42,279 nt of DNA from Clostridium sp. UBA2485. GTDB lineage: Bacteria > Bacillota > Clostridia > Clostridiales > Clostridiaceae. Below the pieces are notes generated by a model. That model ran no database searches and had not been told where the DNA came from. It saw only the letters and a program-made list of their open reading frames with translations. The position numbers and the translations under genes were made by a program. Positions 23,254 through 32,168 of the stretch are shown piece after piece. The stretch's first letter is position 1; every line of letters begins with the position of its first letter. The stretch lies in assembly GCF_002341865.1 (NCBI RefSeq), contig NZ_DDOV01000081.1:120626-162904 (forward strand). Direction: 5' to 3'.

Positions 23254-24820
23254 CTTTATTTTCTTCTGTGTCTATATGTATTAGTGTTTTTCCTATACTT
23301 ATTGGTTCATAATATTGATTTGTGCAAAACATATCATAGTAGTACATACAGCCTAAATCATGGTATCCCCATATCTTTATTGATTTAATATCGTTCCCTC
23401 TATTTTTGTATATAGAATAGCAAATATTAGGTTCTTTATGTTTAGTTAGTCCTAATTTGTATATTATGGGTTCAATCATTTGTAATTCTTTTTTTGTTGG
23501 TTCAAAAGATACTATTCCTACGTCAGCTTTATTAGGTAATGACCTTGCCCCTTTTACTGCTCTTTGGTCTCGTACTCCATCTCTTCTGGCTTCATCTGTT
23601 GTTTGTGTAAAACCTATGATACAAACATGGAATTCTTTAGCTATCTTTTTTATATTACTTGATAAATTCAATAGAACTTGATCTTCTCTAACTCCCATAC
23701 CCCTTGTTTGTTCAACATATTCTGCTGTCATTGCATTTGTCAGCTCAAGATAGTCAATAGCTACTGCACAAACGTTATGTTTAACTTTATATTCTTCTAC
23801 GATATTCCACAAATAAGTTATATCATAGTTTGCTTCATCTTTTAAAAACAATTGAGTATGTTTTAATATTTCTATAGCTTTATCTACTCTTTTATCTTCT
23901 TCCTCTGTCAGTTCATTGTCTTTTATCTTCTTTTCATCTATACCACTTATAAAAGCCCACATCATAGGCTCTAATTCTTTGTATATATCCATCTCAGTGC
24001 CAAGATATAGTACTGCGTTATTCATCCCATTGGGATTTTCTGTAAAGTCACCCTCCTCAAAACTCCATATATACGGTGCTGCCATACCTAAAAGTCGTTT
24101 AATAGCGACTCTAGTCTTACCAGTACCAGTGTCTCTAGTTTCTAAGATAAAGTTCCCTGGTATAAGTCCGCGAATAACTGTATTCAAATACTGGCTCTCC
24201 GTATTTAAACCATAGCTAGGTGACTGCTTCATTTCTTCTCGAAGTTCTTCAGCGTTATCCCCTGCTTTTCTTTGTGATGCTTCATCCCCAAACACAAATT
24301 TGCTTTTAGCTTTTAGGTTCTTTTTGTCAAAGAAATTTATAATATCTTTAATACTCTTTTTCTCAAAATTTTTTAGCTGTTCTTCCTGCATTATTATATC
24401 CATGCTATTTAAATCCAATATCTCTGAAACATCTACACCTTCAGCAATATAACTTCTTAAAAGAGATAATTTTTTAAACTCAGTATAATAATATTTATAA
24501 TTGTGTTCGTTTGCATCTTCTAATATATCGGTTATCCATGCTTCGGAATTGCTCTTTTCAAACATTTGAGTATGATTTATTGGCTTATAATTGTACATAA
24601 AAGTTTCAACATCATTAAGTCCTATAGATTGAACACCCTGTTGTGCTAAATTATAAATACATTCGAATAACGCCCTATGAGAGTTACCCATGAAGTCTTC
24701 AATATTAATTTGATATTCTTTTGAGTTAACAAGTTTAGGATTCAACATTAAACACCCTAATACTTGACATGCTGTACGTTTATCATAGTATTTTTTAATT
24801 TTCTTCGTTGTCAAAGTCAT
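23246..24820 (-). CDS. dnaB: DnaB-type replicative DNA helicase
   Basis: About 524 residues. An N-terminal DnaB domain (about 15-80, LGCLMLNP...ALFECIYNLAQQG) is followed by a linker and a RecA-fold motor with Walker A TRDTGTGKTR (about 228-237), Walker B VAIDYLEL, and KGARSLPNKADVGI. It unwinds DNA 5' to 3' ahead of the polymerase. GTG at 24826 opens the frame, but ATG at 24820, 5 nt after GGAG, is preferred. The gene overlaps the zinc-ribbon gene upstream by 26 nt and the primase gene downstream, forming a coupled replisome unit. Confidence 0.92.
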   Translation of the reverse strand: MTLTTKKIKKYYDKRTACQVLGCLMLNPKLVNSKEYQINIEDFMGNSHRALFECIYNLAQQGVQSIGLNDVETFMYNYKPINHTQMFEKSNSEAWITDILEDANEHNYKYYYTEFKKLSLLRSYIAEGVDVSEILDLNSMDIIMQEEQLKNFEKKSIKDIINFFDKKNLKAKSKFVFGDEASQRKAGDNAEELREEMKQSPSYGLNTESQYLNTVIRGLIPGNFILETRDTGTGKTRVAIKRLLGMAAPYIWSFEEGDFTENPNGMNNAVLYLGTEMDIYKELEPMMWAFISGIDEKKIKDNELTEEEDKRVDKAIEILKHTQLFLKDEANYDITYLWNIVEEYKVKHNVCAVAIDYLELTNAMTAEYVEQTRGMGVREDQVLLNLSSNIKKIAKEFHVCIIGFTQTTDEARRDGVRDQRAVKGARSLPNKADVGIVSFEPTKKELQMIEPIIYKLGLTKHKEPNICYSIYKNRGNDIKSIKIWGYHDLGCMYYYDMFCTNQYYEPISIGKTLIHIDTEENKDE

Positions 24821-25307
24821 CTTCACTCCAATCTATATCATAACTTAGAGTTTCTTTCTTCTTAAAAGGATTATTTTTTAATTTAACATTTATTATCTTA
24901 ACATCTTCATTTACATGAAAATTCTCCAAGGATTCTTCAATATTGTCTATGTTTATATAATGTTGAAGAGTTCTTTCATAATAATATGGCACTATTCCAA
25001 TTCCACTATTATAGTCTTCAAAATTTTTATTCAATATTTCTTTACAATATTTTAAGGTCAAATATATACCTTTGTCAGTAAAATTGTAGGGTTCTTTCTT
25101 GTAATCTTTTATTTGTTTAAACATTAAAGGTGTTGGCTTATCAATATTGAATATTTCAGTTATGTATGTAAATAAATCATCCCAATACTCATCTCTTTTA
25201 GAAATATTTTCATAGCATTCTTTACAATAATATCTGTTTCCATGTTTAACCGTATCTTCTTTGTTGTTTGTTTTTTTACATGTAGGGCATTTAACTTTAC
25301 TTGCCAT
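24795..25307 (-). CDS. Zinc-ribbon protein in the replication cluster
   Basis: 170 residues. ATG at 25307 behind ATAGGAGGCTAAT. An N-terminal zinc ribbon, CPTCKKT (8-14) and YYCKECYENI (27-36), is followed by a helical region and an acidic tail (WSEDDFDNEEN). The gene overlaps dnaB by 26 nt. Position directly before the helicase and the ribbon-plus-helical layout suggest a replication accessory role such as helicase loading, but no AAA+ motif is present and the family is not recognised with certainty. Confidence 0.65.
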   Translation of the reverse strand: MASKVKCPTCKKTNNKEDTVKHGNRYYCKECYENISKRDEYWDDLFTYITEIFNIDKPTPLMFKQIKDYKKEPYNFTDKGIYLTLKYCKEILNKNFEDYNSGIGIVPYYYERTLQHYINIDNIEESLENFHVNEDVKIINVKLKNNPFKKKETLSYDIDWSEDDFDNEEN

Positions 25308-25324
25308 ATTAGCCTCCTATATTA

Positions 25325-25350
25325 ATAAAGGGGCTAATTAGCCCCTTTTA
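25325..25350 (-). terminator. Strong palindromic intrinsic terminator
   Basis: A perfect 22-bp palindrome, AAAGGGGCTAA/TTAGCCCCTTT (25327-25348), gives an 8-bp GC-rich stem with a 6-nt loop followed by T-rich sequence on both strands. It lies between the RecA-like gene and the zinc-ribbon/dnaB block, so it may reduce the amount of replisome mRNA relative to the recombination proteins. Confidence 0.75.
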
Positions 25351-25365
25351 TTGACAACTAATCTT

Positions 25366-26421
25366 CTATTCTTCTATGTCGTCATTTTCTTCAAATTCCT
25401 CTATTCTTGATTCTAGGTCATCTCTTATACACAGTAAAGCTTCTAACTGTTTATTTGTTGCTTCACTGACTCTTACATCTTCACCTAAATGGTCTGATAC
25501 AATCTCCGCATAAACTTCAATTTTACCATCGCCCATTTCCTCAAATCTGTCATAAAGTTCTTTAATATCTTCTTTTACTTCTTCAATATCTGCATCTTCA
25601 TCTTCTGTTTTATAAATTTCTTGTTGCTCTTCAAAAGAAACACTCTCATATCCTTCTGCCTCATTCTGTTTCTTTATCCCATCTACTATCACTTCTTCTA
25701 GAGTTTCTGCTGTAAACTCTGGAATAAAAGTATCCATATATCTATATCTTGTTCTAGCAAAAAATTCGTCCGTTTCTGCTATGTATGCACTAGATTTAAT
25801 TACTTTATTATGTTCATCAACACCATTAGATTTCAAATAGCATACTACATCAGCGTTATCTCTAATAGGCTTTATGCATCTCTCATCTCCGTCAATTATG
25901 TACTTATCCTTTTTCTTATCAAGTTTCTCATGTCCTATGAACACAACTGTATAACCTAATCCAATAATGCTATCCACCCAAGACCACATTTCAGTATCGT
26001 ACTCTTCCCATGCTCCATAGCCACCGTTAGCTTTTCCTATTGAAGTTACGTCATGTCTTGAACAAATATATTTTTTACAATATGTACCCGCTCTTTCCAT
26101 TCCATCTATCACTATTGTGATTTGTTCTCCGCTTTGTAGTAATTTTAGATATTCCTTTTTAGCTAAAGTGGTATTATGTTTTTTCATATCTCTCCAACTT
26201 CTTGTACTCAAAACTACTGCTCCATTAACAGCGTTCATACCTTTTTCACAAGGTATAAAGATTGGGTTTTTTAGTCTTGCTGCTTGATGAGTTTTTCCAA
26301 GGTTGTTACCCCCGTACAGTACGATCACTTTACCTCTTAAATCCTCTGAGATTCTAGTTACTTTCGCTTCTTTTTTAAAAGTCTTTTGTATTAAAGACTG
26401 CAATGCATTTGAAATAGCCAT
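25366..26421 (-). CDS. RecA-like ATPase (Sak4-type recombinase candidate)
   Basis: 351 residues. Walker A is GGNNLGKTH (37-45) in VIVLYGGNNLGKTHQAARL, and Walker B is TIVIDGMERA near 103. The early P-loop, length and place beside an ssDNA-binding candidate and a resolvase fit the phage AAA_24/Sak4 family of RecA-like single-strand annealing or strand-exchange ATPases. The last 100 residues are very acidic and helical. ATG at 26421 behind AGAGGAGAACAAA. It could also be a replication-related ATPase. Confidence 0.75.
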   Translation of the reverse strand: MAISNALQSLIQKTFKKEAKVTRISEDLRGKVIVLYGGNNLGKTHQAARLKNPIFIPCEKGMNAVNGAVVLSTRSWRDMKKHNTTLAKKEYLKLLQSGEQITIVIDGMERAGTYCKKYICSRHDVTSIGKANGGYGAWEEYDTEMWSWVDSIIGLGYTVVFIGHEKLDKKKDKYIIDGDERCIKPIRDNADVVCYLKSNGVDEHNKVIKSSAYIAETDEFFARTRYRYMDTFIPEFTAETLEEVIVDGIKKQNEAEGYESVSFEEQQEIYKTEDEDADIEEVKEDIKELYDRFEEMGDGKIEVYAEIVSDHLGEDVRVSEATNKQLEALLCIRDDLESRIEEFEENDDIEE

Positions 26422-26451
26422 TTTGTTCTCCTCTCTGATTTCAATTTTTGA

Positions 26452-26464
26452 TTTAATATTTTTA
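26452..26464 (-). promoter_or_regulatory. Conserved 13-mer element
   Basis: Exact TAAAAATATTAAA on the minus strand, 31 nt before ATG 26421 and 4 nt after the stop of the gene ending at 26468. No -35/-10 pair follows; the spacer runs straight into AGAGAGGAG. Confidence 0.6.
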
Positions 26465-26467
26465 TAT

Positions 26468-27424
26468 TTAGAATCCTAAACTTTTTTTTGGTTTCCTTTC
26501 CTTATTATCTTTCTTGTTTGTAAGTCCTTTTTTATTTTCTTTTTTATCGTCTTTTGCTTCATTTTCTTTTTCTTTTATTTTAGATGCTCTTTCTTTTGAA
26601 GCTTTCTCGATTAATTCTTCATCTAATTGTTTGTCATCATCTTCAACTACCTCTGCACCTGTTGCAACTAATTCATTTATATATGTACGTTTTTCTTCAA
26701 TCTTAGCTCTACCTAAACTTCCACCTTTTTTTACTTTTTCAATAATACTTTGATAATTAATATCTCCCCAAATGTTTAATGTATCTCCTTCTGAAACATT
26801 CTCCTTGATATCTTCAGCAAAGTCATATTCTTCCCCTTCTTCGTCAACAATCTTTCCTGCCACAACTTCCAACGGAAATACTGTTCCGTCATAATTAGGA
26901 ACTAGTCCTTTAACAATAACTCTTCCTGTTTCTTCTTCATCTGGCTCTTCACCTTTTAACTCTTCTGTTATATCAGTTACAAACATCTCAATATCAAAAG
27001 CCGCTTTAAAATCTTCTTCTGATAAACTATTGTCTACTTTTATGTTACCGAAACCTAGATCCAAGCTTATTTTAGTTATAGCTTTTTCTTCATTTGCAGG
27101 GACAAAGATTTCTTCTTTAATTTGAGGAGTAAAGTCTTTGTTTCCATAAATATGTAATATTGCTGCGTTCTCCTTGTCAGTTGCCATAGTATGTAAAGAT
27201 CCATCAATGAATTGTTTTAATGTAGTGAACACCTTTCTCTCTTTGCCTTCTTTTGTGTTTTGTTGCACGAATACTTTAATTGGTATCTCTGAATTTTCTC
27301 CAGTTTTAACAGTTAAAGAACCATTTATGTATTTACCTTTGTCACCCTTTCCTTCTTCTAGTTTGTGTTCTTTTACAACTCCAATTGCTTCAATTTTGTT
27401 TGTTACTTTTCTTAATTCTTCCAT
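26468..27424 (-). CDS. Probable OB-fold single-stranded DNA-binding protein
   Basis: 318 residues. The first 220 residues are beta-rich with spaced VKEHKLEE, KYINGSLTVKT, ILHIYGNKDF and DTLNIWGDINY segments, which look like one or two OB folds. The last 90 residues are extremely charged (Lys/Glu repeats) and end SLGF, a tail resembling the disordered tail and hydrophobic tip of SSB proteins, though the residues just before the tip are basic. Place between a RusA resolvase and a RecA-like ATPase supports an ssDNA-binding role. Assignment is inference. ATG at 27424 behind GAAAGGTGG. Confidence 0.6.
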   Translation of the reverse strand: MEELRKVTNKIEAIGVVKEHKLEEGKGDKGKYINGSLTVKTGENSEIPIKVFVQQNTKEGKERKVFTTLKQFIDGSLHTMATDKENAAILHIYGNKDFTPQIKEEIFVPANEEKAITKISLDLGFGNIKVDNSLSEEDFKAAFDIEMFVTDITEELKGEEPDEEETGRVIVKGLVPNYDGTVFPLEVVAGKIVDEEGEEYDFAEDIKENVSEGDTLNIWGDINYQSIIEKVKKGGSLGRAKIEEKRTYINELVATGAEVVEDDDKQLDEELIEKASKERASKIKEKENEAKDDKKENKKGLTNKKDNKERKPKKSLGF

Positions 27425-27450
27425 TAAAAAATTCCACCTTTCATAATTGA

Positions 27451-27463
27451 TTTAATATTTTTA
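27451..27463 (-). promoter_or_regulatory. Conserved 13-mer element
   Basis: Exact TAAAAATATTAAA on the minus strand, 27 nt before ATG 27424, with ATCAATTATGAAAGGTGG between. No -35/-10 pair is present. It mirrors the arrangement at 26452-26464, so two adjacent recombination genes carry the same upstream element. Confidence 0.6.
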
Positions 27464-27485
27464 TATTTACTTAATTGAGCTATAG

Positions 27486-28049
27486 CTAAGTTATATTTAC
27501 CTCCTTAAATTTATTGCACTTCCATTGATTTTTAGCATCTTTTATTACTTCATCTCGAATTCTACTTTCTAATGATTCTCTATGTATTGTGCAATTATTT
27601 TTAAATCTTCTACACTTTTTACATGTAGATTTAAAATGCTCATATTCTTGTACATTATCAAATATTCCTACATATGGTGCAACAGTTATTGTAAACTCTA
27701 TTCTAGGATTTTCTTTGTCATAGTATACTCTATTTGATCTTTCTAAGACCATATTGTCATCTTCCCATATCCCACAATTAGTTAATGTATCTAGCGTACT
27801 TTTATAATAGTTGTTACAATCCATATCTATTCTTGGAAAATAAAATATTGTATCTACGAATATAAATTTATCTTTTGTTGGTTTAATCCACTTTTGGAGT
27901 TTCATTTGTTCCTTTGCATAATCACTAAATCTTTTTTCAAAATCTTTAGTTTTAGTTGGCTTATATGCCATAACTATTTTGCCTACTACTCTATAATTCA
28001 TATAGTGATTAACACTTATAAAATCACTGCATATCAGTTTAAGCTCCAT
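27486..28049 (-). CDS. rusA: RusA-type Holliday junction resolvase
   Basis: 187 residues from ATG 28049, which lies behind AAAGGGGGCGTT; the longer TTG start at 28067 falls in the predicted leader. The RusA core is present: SVNHYM near the N-terminus, FPRIDMDCNNYYKSTLDTL with paired Asp (75 and 77) and GIWEDDNMV with further acidic residues. RusA cuts four-way junctions by metal-dependent hydrolysis. A C-terminal extension with CKKC and a third Cys before THR-like His is not typical of RusA and may be a small zinc element. First gene behind the promoter at 28088-28116. Confidence 0.88.
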   Translation of the reverse strand: MELKLICSDFISVNHYMNYRVVGKIVMAYKPTKTKDFEKRFSDYAKEQMKLQKWIKPTKDKFIFVDTIFYFPRIDMDCNNYYKSTLDTLTNCGIWEDDNMVLERSNRVYYDKENPRIEFTITVAPYVGIFDNVQEYEHFKSTCKKCRRFKNNCTIHRESLESRIRDEVIKDAKNQWKCNKFKEVNIT

Positions 28050-28087
28050 AACGCCCCCTTTCCGCAACTAAATATCTTACAATATCT

Positions 28088-28136
28088 ATTCTACTATAAT
28101 TTTCTAATCATGTCAACATTTAATTTAATATTTTTA
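28088..28136 (-). promoter_or_regulatory. Sigma-A type promoter with conserved upstream 13-mer
   Basis: TTGACA (28116-28111), 17 bp, TAGAAT (28093-28088) on the minus strand, with an exact TAAAAATATTAAA at 28136-28124. The predicted start near 28081 precedes ATG 28049 by about 30 nt. This is the apparent main promoter of the recombination and replication block. Confidence 0.78.
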
Positions 28137-28160
28137 ATATATATTTTTAAAAACTCCATT

Positions 28161-28424
28161 TTAATCAGTATATATGACAATGTGTTCTCCTTCTGTCCTA
28201 TATCCAAAGCAAAGATTTCCTCTATCACATATTAAAGCAAGTTCCAATGTACTTAAATTATCAGGATTAGACACTATTTTATATTTAACGTTTGACTGTC
28301 CTGATGCAATGCACTCAACCTTTGCTTTATTTTTTATTTCGTTGTAAATCTCATAGTTAACTCTAGCTTTTTCTTCTTCATTTTCTGTAAATGCCCAACT
28401 ACTATATATTTTCATATCTAACAT
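28161..28424 (-). CDS. Small protein of unknown function
   Basis: 87 residues. ATG at 28424 behind GAGAGGATGGAGTAAAA. Mixed alpha/beta with two central Cys; no motif. It is the last gene before the replication-block promoter. Not recognised. Confidence 0.6.
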   Translation of the reverse strand: MLDMKIYSSWAFTENEEEKARVNYEIYNEIKNKAKVECIASGQSNVKYKIVSNPDNLSTLELALICDRGNLCFGYRTEGEHIVIYTD

Positions 28425-28458
28425 TTTTACTCCATCCTCTCATAGAACTATTACGATA

Positions 28459-28716
28459 TCATTTTAAATTTAATGATATTAAATTTAATTGTTTATTGTC
28501 ATTTTTGATACTCATTTCATATTGAACATCAATAAATCTATCCCATATTTCAGCTTCTACTAAAACGTCCTCTCCATTATTTTCTAATATCTTTGTTATA
28601 ACCCCAATAGGCTTGCAATTTTCATCGAACTTGTAAATTGGCATTTTATCTAGTATTGGAATACCTATATATTCATTTACATCACCTATTGCTGGAACAG
28701 TTAAAATAACTTTCAT
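28459..28716 (-). CDS. Small beta-rich protein of unknown function
   Basis: 85 residues. ATG at 28716 behind AAGGGGGATATT. The sequence YIGIPILDKMPIYKFDENCKP then IGVITKILEN suggests a small beta barrel, similar in style to other accessory proteins here. Not recognised. Confidence 0.6.
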   Translation of the reverse strand: MKVILTVPAIGDVNEYIGIPILDKMPIYKFDENCKPIGVITKILENNGEDVLVEAEIWDRFIDVQYEMSIKNDNKQLNLISLNLK

Positions 28717-28728
28717 AATATCCCCCTT

Positions 28729-28902
28729 CTAATACCAATCTGGACTTTCTCTACTATATTCTTCTTTTTTCTTAATAATAAGTTCTCCACATTTCTCACA
28801 ATAGAATCTATCTATTCTCGTCCATTTAGAATTGAATCCTGTAGATTCTGAGTATTTTTTAGCATCTAAGTATACTAACTTATGGTTATTTTCACTACAC
28901 AT
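28729..28902 (-). CDS. 57-residue Cys/His protein, phage type
   Basis: Read directly. The second of two adjacent ATGs (28902) opens 57 codons; the first closes after three. GAGAGGAG at the end of the upstream gene serves as ribosome binding site. It has an N-terminal MCSENNH and a central RIDRFYCEKCGE, then a charged helix ending SPDWY. I recall similar short phage proteins with C-x2-C and a terminal PxW; they have no function assigned. Probably one zinc site. Confidence 0.7.
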   Translation of the reverse strand: MCSENNHKLVYLDAKKYSESTGFNSKWTRIDRFYCEKCGELIIKKKEEYSRESPDWY

Positions 28903-28907
28903 TCATT

Positions 28908-29159
28908 TTAACTCCTCTCAACAAACTCTCTGATTTCAAATCTTTTTTTAGCCTTTTGCATATAAGTTTCTCGTTCTTCTTTTGACAAGTCATCCCAATA
29001 GTTTTTATTTTGCCCTTGAGAATGATACATATCTGCTGCTATATCTTTGCTATCAACAGTGACCACTTGTTTAGCGTACTTCTTTTCCAAATAAGCAGTC
29101 TTACGTGAAGGTGTTTTATATATCTTACCATCAAAATAAATTACATAAACTATGTTCAT
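28908..29159 (-). CDS. Small protein of unknown function
   Basis: 83 residues. ATG at 29159 behind GGAGATAATTAATAA. An N-terminal beta segment (VYVIYFDGKIYKT) is followed by Lys/Glu-rich helices. Its final codons contain the ribosome binding site of the next gene. Not recognised. Confidence 0.6.
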   Translation of the reverse strand: MNIVYVIYFDGKIYKTPSRKTAYLEKKYAKQVVTVDSKDIAADMYHSQGQNKNYWDDLSKEERETYMQKAKKRFEIREFVERS

Positions 29160-29177
29160 ATTTATTAATTATCTCCT

Positions 29178-29606
29178 TCATTTCTTGTACTCTTTATTTA
29201 ACTTTTCTAATTTTATTTTATATTCTAGATCTTTTTTGCCCACATATTCCACTAATATATTTTTATATTTATTTCTTATATCTCTCAATTCTTGTTCATG
29301 TCTTCTATTTTCCTTTTTCAACTCATCCTTCATTAATAATTCCTTTTTGGCTTGTTCGCAATTGCAGCTATAATACGTCCATTCTTCTCTATCATGATAT
29401 CTTGTATATGGTTCTATCCTTTTGCCACAATAATAGCAGTAGTGATTATTACAGATTACTACTGTTTTTGTATTTATTTCATTATTCATAAATATTTCTC
29501 CTTTATATGTCTCTAGCACAATATTTAATAATTCTTCATCTTCAGATGATAATATAAAGTCATCGTATAATGGCAATTTAGCTCTATGTCCTCTAATAGT
29601 CTCCAT
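29178..29606 (-). CDS. Zinc-finger and coiled-coil protein, possibly two starts
   Basis: 142 residues from ATG 29606 (AAGGAAG upstream). Residues 52-83 hold CNNHYCYYCGK and YYSCNCEQ, giving at least one zinc site, followed by a 50-residue Lys/Glu coiled coil. A perfect AAAGGAG lies 8 nt before an in-frame ATG at 29489 (residue 40), so a 103-residue product may be the main one. The CNCEQAKKE end of the finger is shared in style with the CECKDAEKE of the gene at 31108-31881. Confidence 0.6.
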   Translation of the reverse strand: METIRGHRAKLPLYDDFILSSEDEELLNIVLETYKGEIFMNNEINTKTVVICNNHYCYYCGKRIEPYTRYHDREEWTYYSCNCEQAKKELLMKDELKKENRRHEQELRDIRNKYKNILVEYVGKKDLEYKIKLEKLNKEYKK

Positions 29607-29621
29607 TTATGTATCGCTTCC

Positions 29622-30206
29622 TTACAACTTCATTTTTACATACCGTAAAGGAACAACATCAACCTTATGTATGTTTAACTTCTTAATTTCTTCATATATA
29701 ACATTAGCATGAGTATTTTCTTCAACATGAATTTGTTGAATATGATATTTGTAGCAAATGCAAGGTAAATATTTTAACATATCAAATATCTCATAATATT
29801 TCATGCAATAAGCTTTTTCATCAATTATGTCTTTTGCTATGACTTCAATATAACGTTCTCTGGCTGAATATTCCCATCTTATTTCTAAAATATTAACAAT
29901 GAAATTATTTTTATGCCCTTCTTTTCTTTGCTTTATCATTTGTTTATATCTTAATTCCGCTTCATATCTTTCTCTTTTTTCGGCTCTATCGAAAACGTCT
30001 ATAAAAGATATAAGTTTATCAATTTCATCATGGTTACCATAGGTTTTTCTTTTACCCTTACATATATCTCTATTAGCATTACAGCCATCACAAGGACATT
30101 CGCATTTTTGAATTATGCTATAAATTATCATGCCATCTAGTATGCAAGTTGCAGGTACATAACCTTGTTGAATACACAATTCTCTCATGGTATCTTTTTC
30201 TTGCAT
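29622..30206 (-). CDS. Cys-rich protein of unknown function
   Basis: About 194 residues from ATG 30206, which follows GGGAG at 8 nt; the frame can also open at 30221. An N-terminal CECPCDGCNANRDICKG cluster (five Cys in 16 residues) probably binds zinc or an iron-sulfur cluster. The rest is alpha/beta with a basic helix (RYKQMIKQRKEGHK). It overlaps the ribosome-binding region with the end of the gene upstream. Not recognised. Confidence 0.6.
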   Translation of the reverse strand: MQEKDTMRELCIQQGYVPATCILDGMIIYSIIQKCECPCDGCNANRDICKGKRKTYGNHDEIDKLISFIDVFDRAEKRERYEAELRYKQMIKQRKEGHKNNFIVNILEIRWEYSARERYIEVIAKDIIDEKAYCMKYYEIFDMLKYLPCICYKYHIQQIHVEENTHANVIYEEIKKLNIHKVDVVPLRYVKMKL

Positions 30207-30211
30207 ATTTT

Positions 30212-31066
30212 TTACTCCCATTCTTCACCTAATTGACGTTCATACCAATTAATATTTCTTTCTTTATCATTATCTGAGTTGAAACAATTTGGAGCTTTTA
30301 AATCACTAAACCAGTGTGATTGCCCCATATCTCTTACCGCTTGAGCCGAAGCATTAAAAAATCTGCTCCAATATTTATTGTCATTAAATAATATCCACAA
30401 TTCTAAATCTAATGCTACAATAGTTTCTACTATTTCACCTGTTACATATTTTAAAGGAACTTCTTTAATTATTAGTTGTTTATTTGCTTTATTGAATTCA
30501 ACGCTATCACATTCAAACACTTTTGATATTCTTAAATCATCTTCCCCATGCCAACATCTATCTCTTTTCCCAGCTAGTTTTTTGATTTTACCAACGCATA
30601 TTTTTTCTGCCAAGTCTAAATTATAGTTATTCTCATCAAAATTATTAAAAGTGTAATATATGGTAAAAGTATCATTTTCAGACTTTGACATTTCTTTCGT
30701 TCCAAACCACCCTTTTACTGGAACAAAATTATCTTTAATCAAGCCTATTTTCTTGCAATATTCATATATCCCTTTTTGATTTTCTGTTATTTCTTCTAAT
30801 ACTTTACTACATACAATTTTAAATGAACTACAATAACTAAGATATTGAGAATTAAGATATAATTTTCCATTTACATCTCTTCGTATATTAGAATCTTCAA
30901 ATCCACTTTTTAATAATTCTTCAACTTCATCAAATGAATAATATGGTTTTCCCTCATCTCCATAGTTACTAAATCCAATAACAGGAGCTTGTTCTGAATA
31001 ACAACCAAAACTATCTGTTCTCACATGCATAGTATTGTGTAAAAATATGCCTTCTTTCATTGCCAT
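30212..31066 (-). CDS. Protein of unknown function
   Basis: About 284 residues from ATG 31066, chosen because GAAAGGAAG precedes it; the frame itself opens at TTG 31093. Rich in aromatic residues and Asn, with KGWFGTKEMSKSEND in the middle and SHWFSDLKAPNCF near the end. No membrane segment, no motif. Not recognised. Confidence 0.55.
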   Translation of the reverse strand: MAMKEGIFLHNTMHVRTDSFGCYSEQAPVIGFSNYGDEGKPYYSFDEVEELLKSGFEDSNIRRDVNGKLYLNSQYLSYCSSFKIVCSKVLEEITENQKGIYEYCKKIGLIKDNFVPVKGWFGTKEMSKSENDTFTIYYTFNNFDENNYNLDLAEKICVGKIKKLAGKRDRCWHGEDDLRISKVFECDSVEFNKANKQLIIKEVPLKYVTGEIVETIVALDLELWILFNDNKYWSRFFNASAQAVRDMGQSHWFSDLKAPNCFNSDNDKERNINWYERQLGEEWE

Positions 31067-31107
31067 GTTTCTCATCTTCCTTTCTAACTTCAAATAAAAA
31101 TCAACTT

Positions 31108-31881
31108 TTAATTTAATATTCTATTCTTTATCGTAACAACTGGATCGCACCCCTCTATGAACACTGAATAAAAATCTTCTTTCCTTACCTCTTTCCTTAT
31201 TTCTTTAATTAAATCATCCAATAATACAGCAATGGTTGCATCCTGATAATAGATATTAACACTATCACCCTGCTTTTCATACCATTTATCTAAATGCTCC
31301 TGTGCTTTATCTAAATCTTCATCATCAACATTTAAATATGAATACATATCCTCATATCCGTTTTCACATTTATCTTCGATAATTTCACACAAATTTAAAT
31401 CAAATACTGGTTCTGGACACGTTCCCCATAGATATTTAGGTAATTGTTTGTCTGTAACTCCCTCGTACTGAATCTTTTCATGAAGCCACTCCCAAACTCC
31501 ATCTGCATCTGTTACAAAGCTGCTATCATCTAATATGAACTTACCTTTATAATCTTCGAATTTAATTTTCTTAGCTTTTTTCAATAATTTTTGTTCTTCC
31601 TCATTACGTTCCTTGTTTTCTTGTATCCTTCTTTCTTTTTCAGCATCTTTGCATTCACAATAATCAGTTTTATTGCTTTTGCCACAATATTTACAGACAT
31701 ATTGTTTACCATTGTAGCAATCTCCACATCCCTCTACACAACCATGACTTCCATTTTGTCTATAAATAAATCTTAATCCTCTACACGTAGGACATGGGAT
31801 TTCATTATCTTTTAATGATAAAATTAATCTATCAGTTATTTCATCAAATAATTCTTGTGTTGTTTTTCTTTGTTGCTCCAT
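31108..31881 (-). CDS. Multi-zinc-finger phage protein of unknown function
   Basis: 257 residues. ATG at 31881 behind AGGGAAGGTAAAGG. The first 75 residues carry CPTCRG, GCVEGCGDC, CKYCGK and CECKDAE, a DnaJ-like series of zinc knuckles. Then follow a charged helix and a C-terminal domain with KYLWGTCPEPVFDLN, GYEDMYSYL and IYYQDATIAVLL, a combination I recall from conserved hypothetical phage proteins. Its 3' end is the degenerate 13-mer (GAATATTAAA). Function unknown. Confidence 0.65.
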   Translation of the reverse strand: MEQQRKTTQELFDEITDRLILSLKDNEIPCPTCRGLRFIYRQNGSHGCVEGCGDCYNGKQYVCKYCGKSNKTDYCECKDAEKERRIQENKERNEEEQKLLKKAKKIKFEDYKGKFILDDSSFVTDADGVWEWLHEKIQYEGVTDKQLPKYLWGTCPEPVFDLNLCEIIEDKCENGYEDMYSYLNVDDEDLDKAQEHLDKWYEKQGDSVNIYYQDATIAVLLDDLIKEIRKEVRKEDFYSVFIEGCDPVVTIKNRILN

Positions 31882-31928
31882 CCTTTACCTTCCCTTCTCT
31901 CTTTGATATTTGCATTCACAATACATTA

Positions 31929-32168
31929 TTACAATATTTCCTTGCATTTTGCAGTTAGAAATAAACTATCATATTTTATTTCTTTTTTTACAATCTCTAA
32001 TACCTCAATTTTTCTTTTAATAGAACATACATCATCATGCTCTTCTATATCTATAACATCAAATTTCTTAGGTATAGTTTCTCCTTCTTTTACATAGAAC
32101 TCCACTACCTGGTAAAATTCACGATATTCATAAAAATTATTATTTGGTTTTTCTTTAAATTTCTTCAT
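31929..32168 (-). CDS. Small beta-rich protein of unknown function
   Basis: 79 residues. ATG at 32168 overlaps the upstream stop by one base (TAATG), with GGAAG upstream. Contains EYREFYQVVEFYVKEGETIP and a Lys-rich tail. Not recognised. Confidence 0.6.
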   Translation of the reverse strand: MKKFKEKPNNNFYEYREFYQVVEFYVKEGETIPKKFDVIDIEEHDDVCSIKRKIEVLEIVKKEIKYDSLFLTAKCKEIL

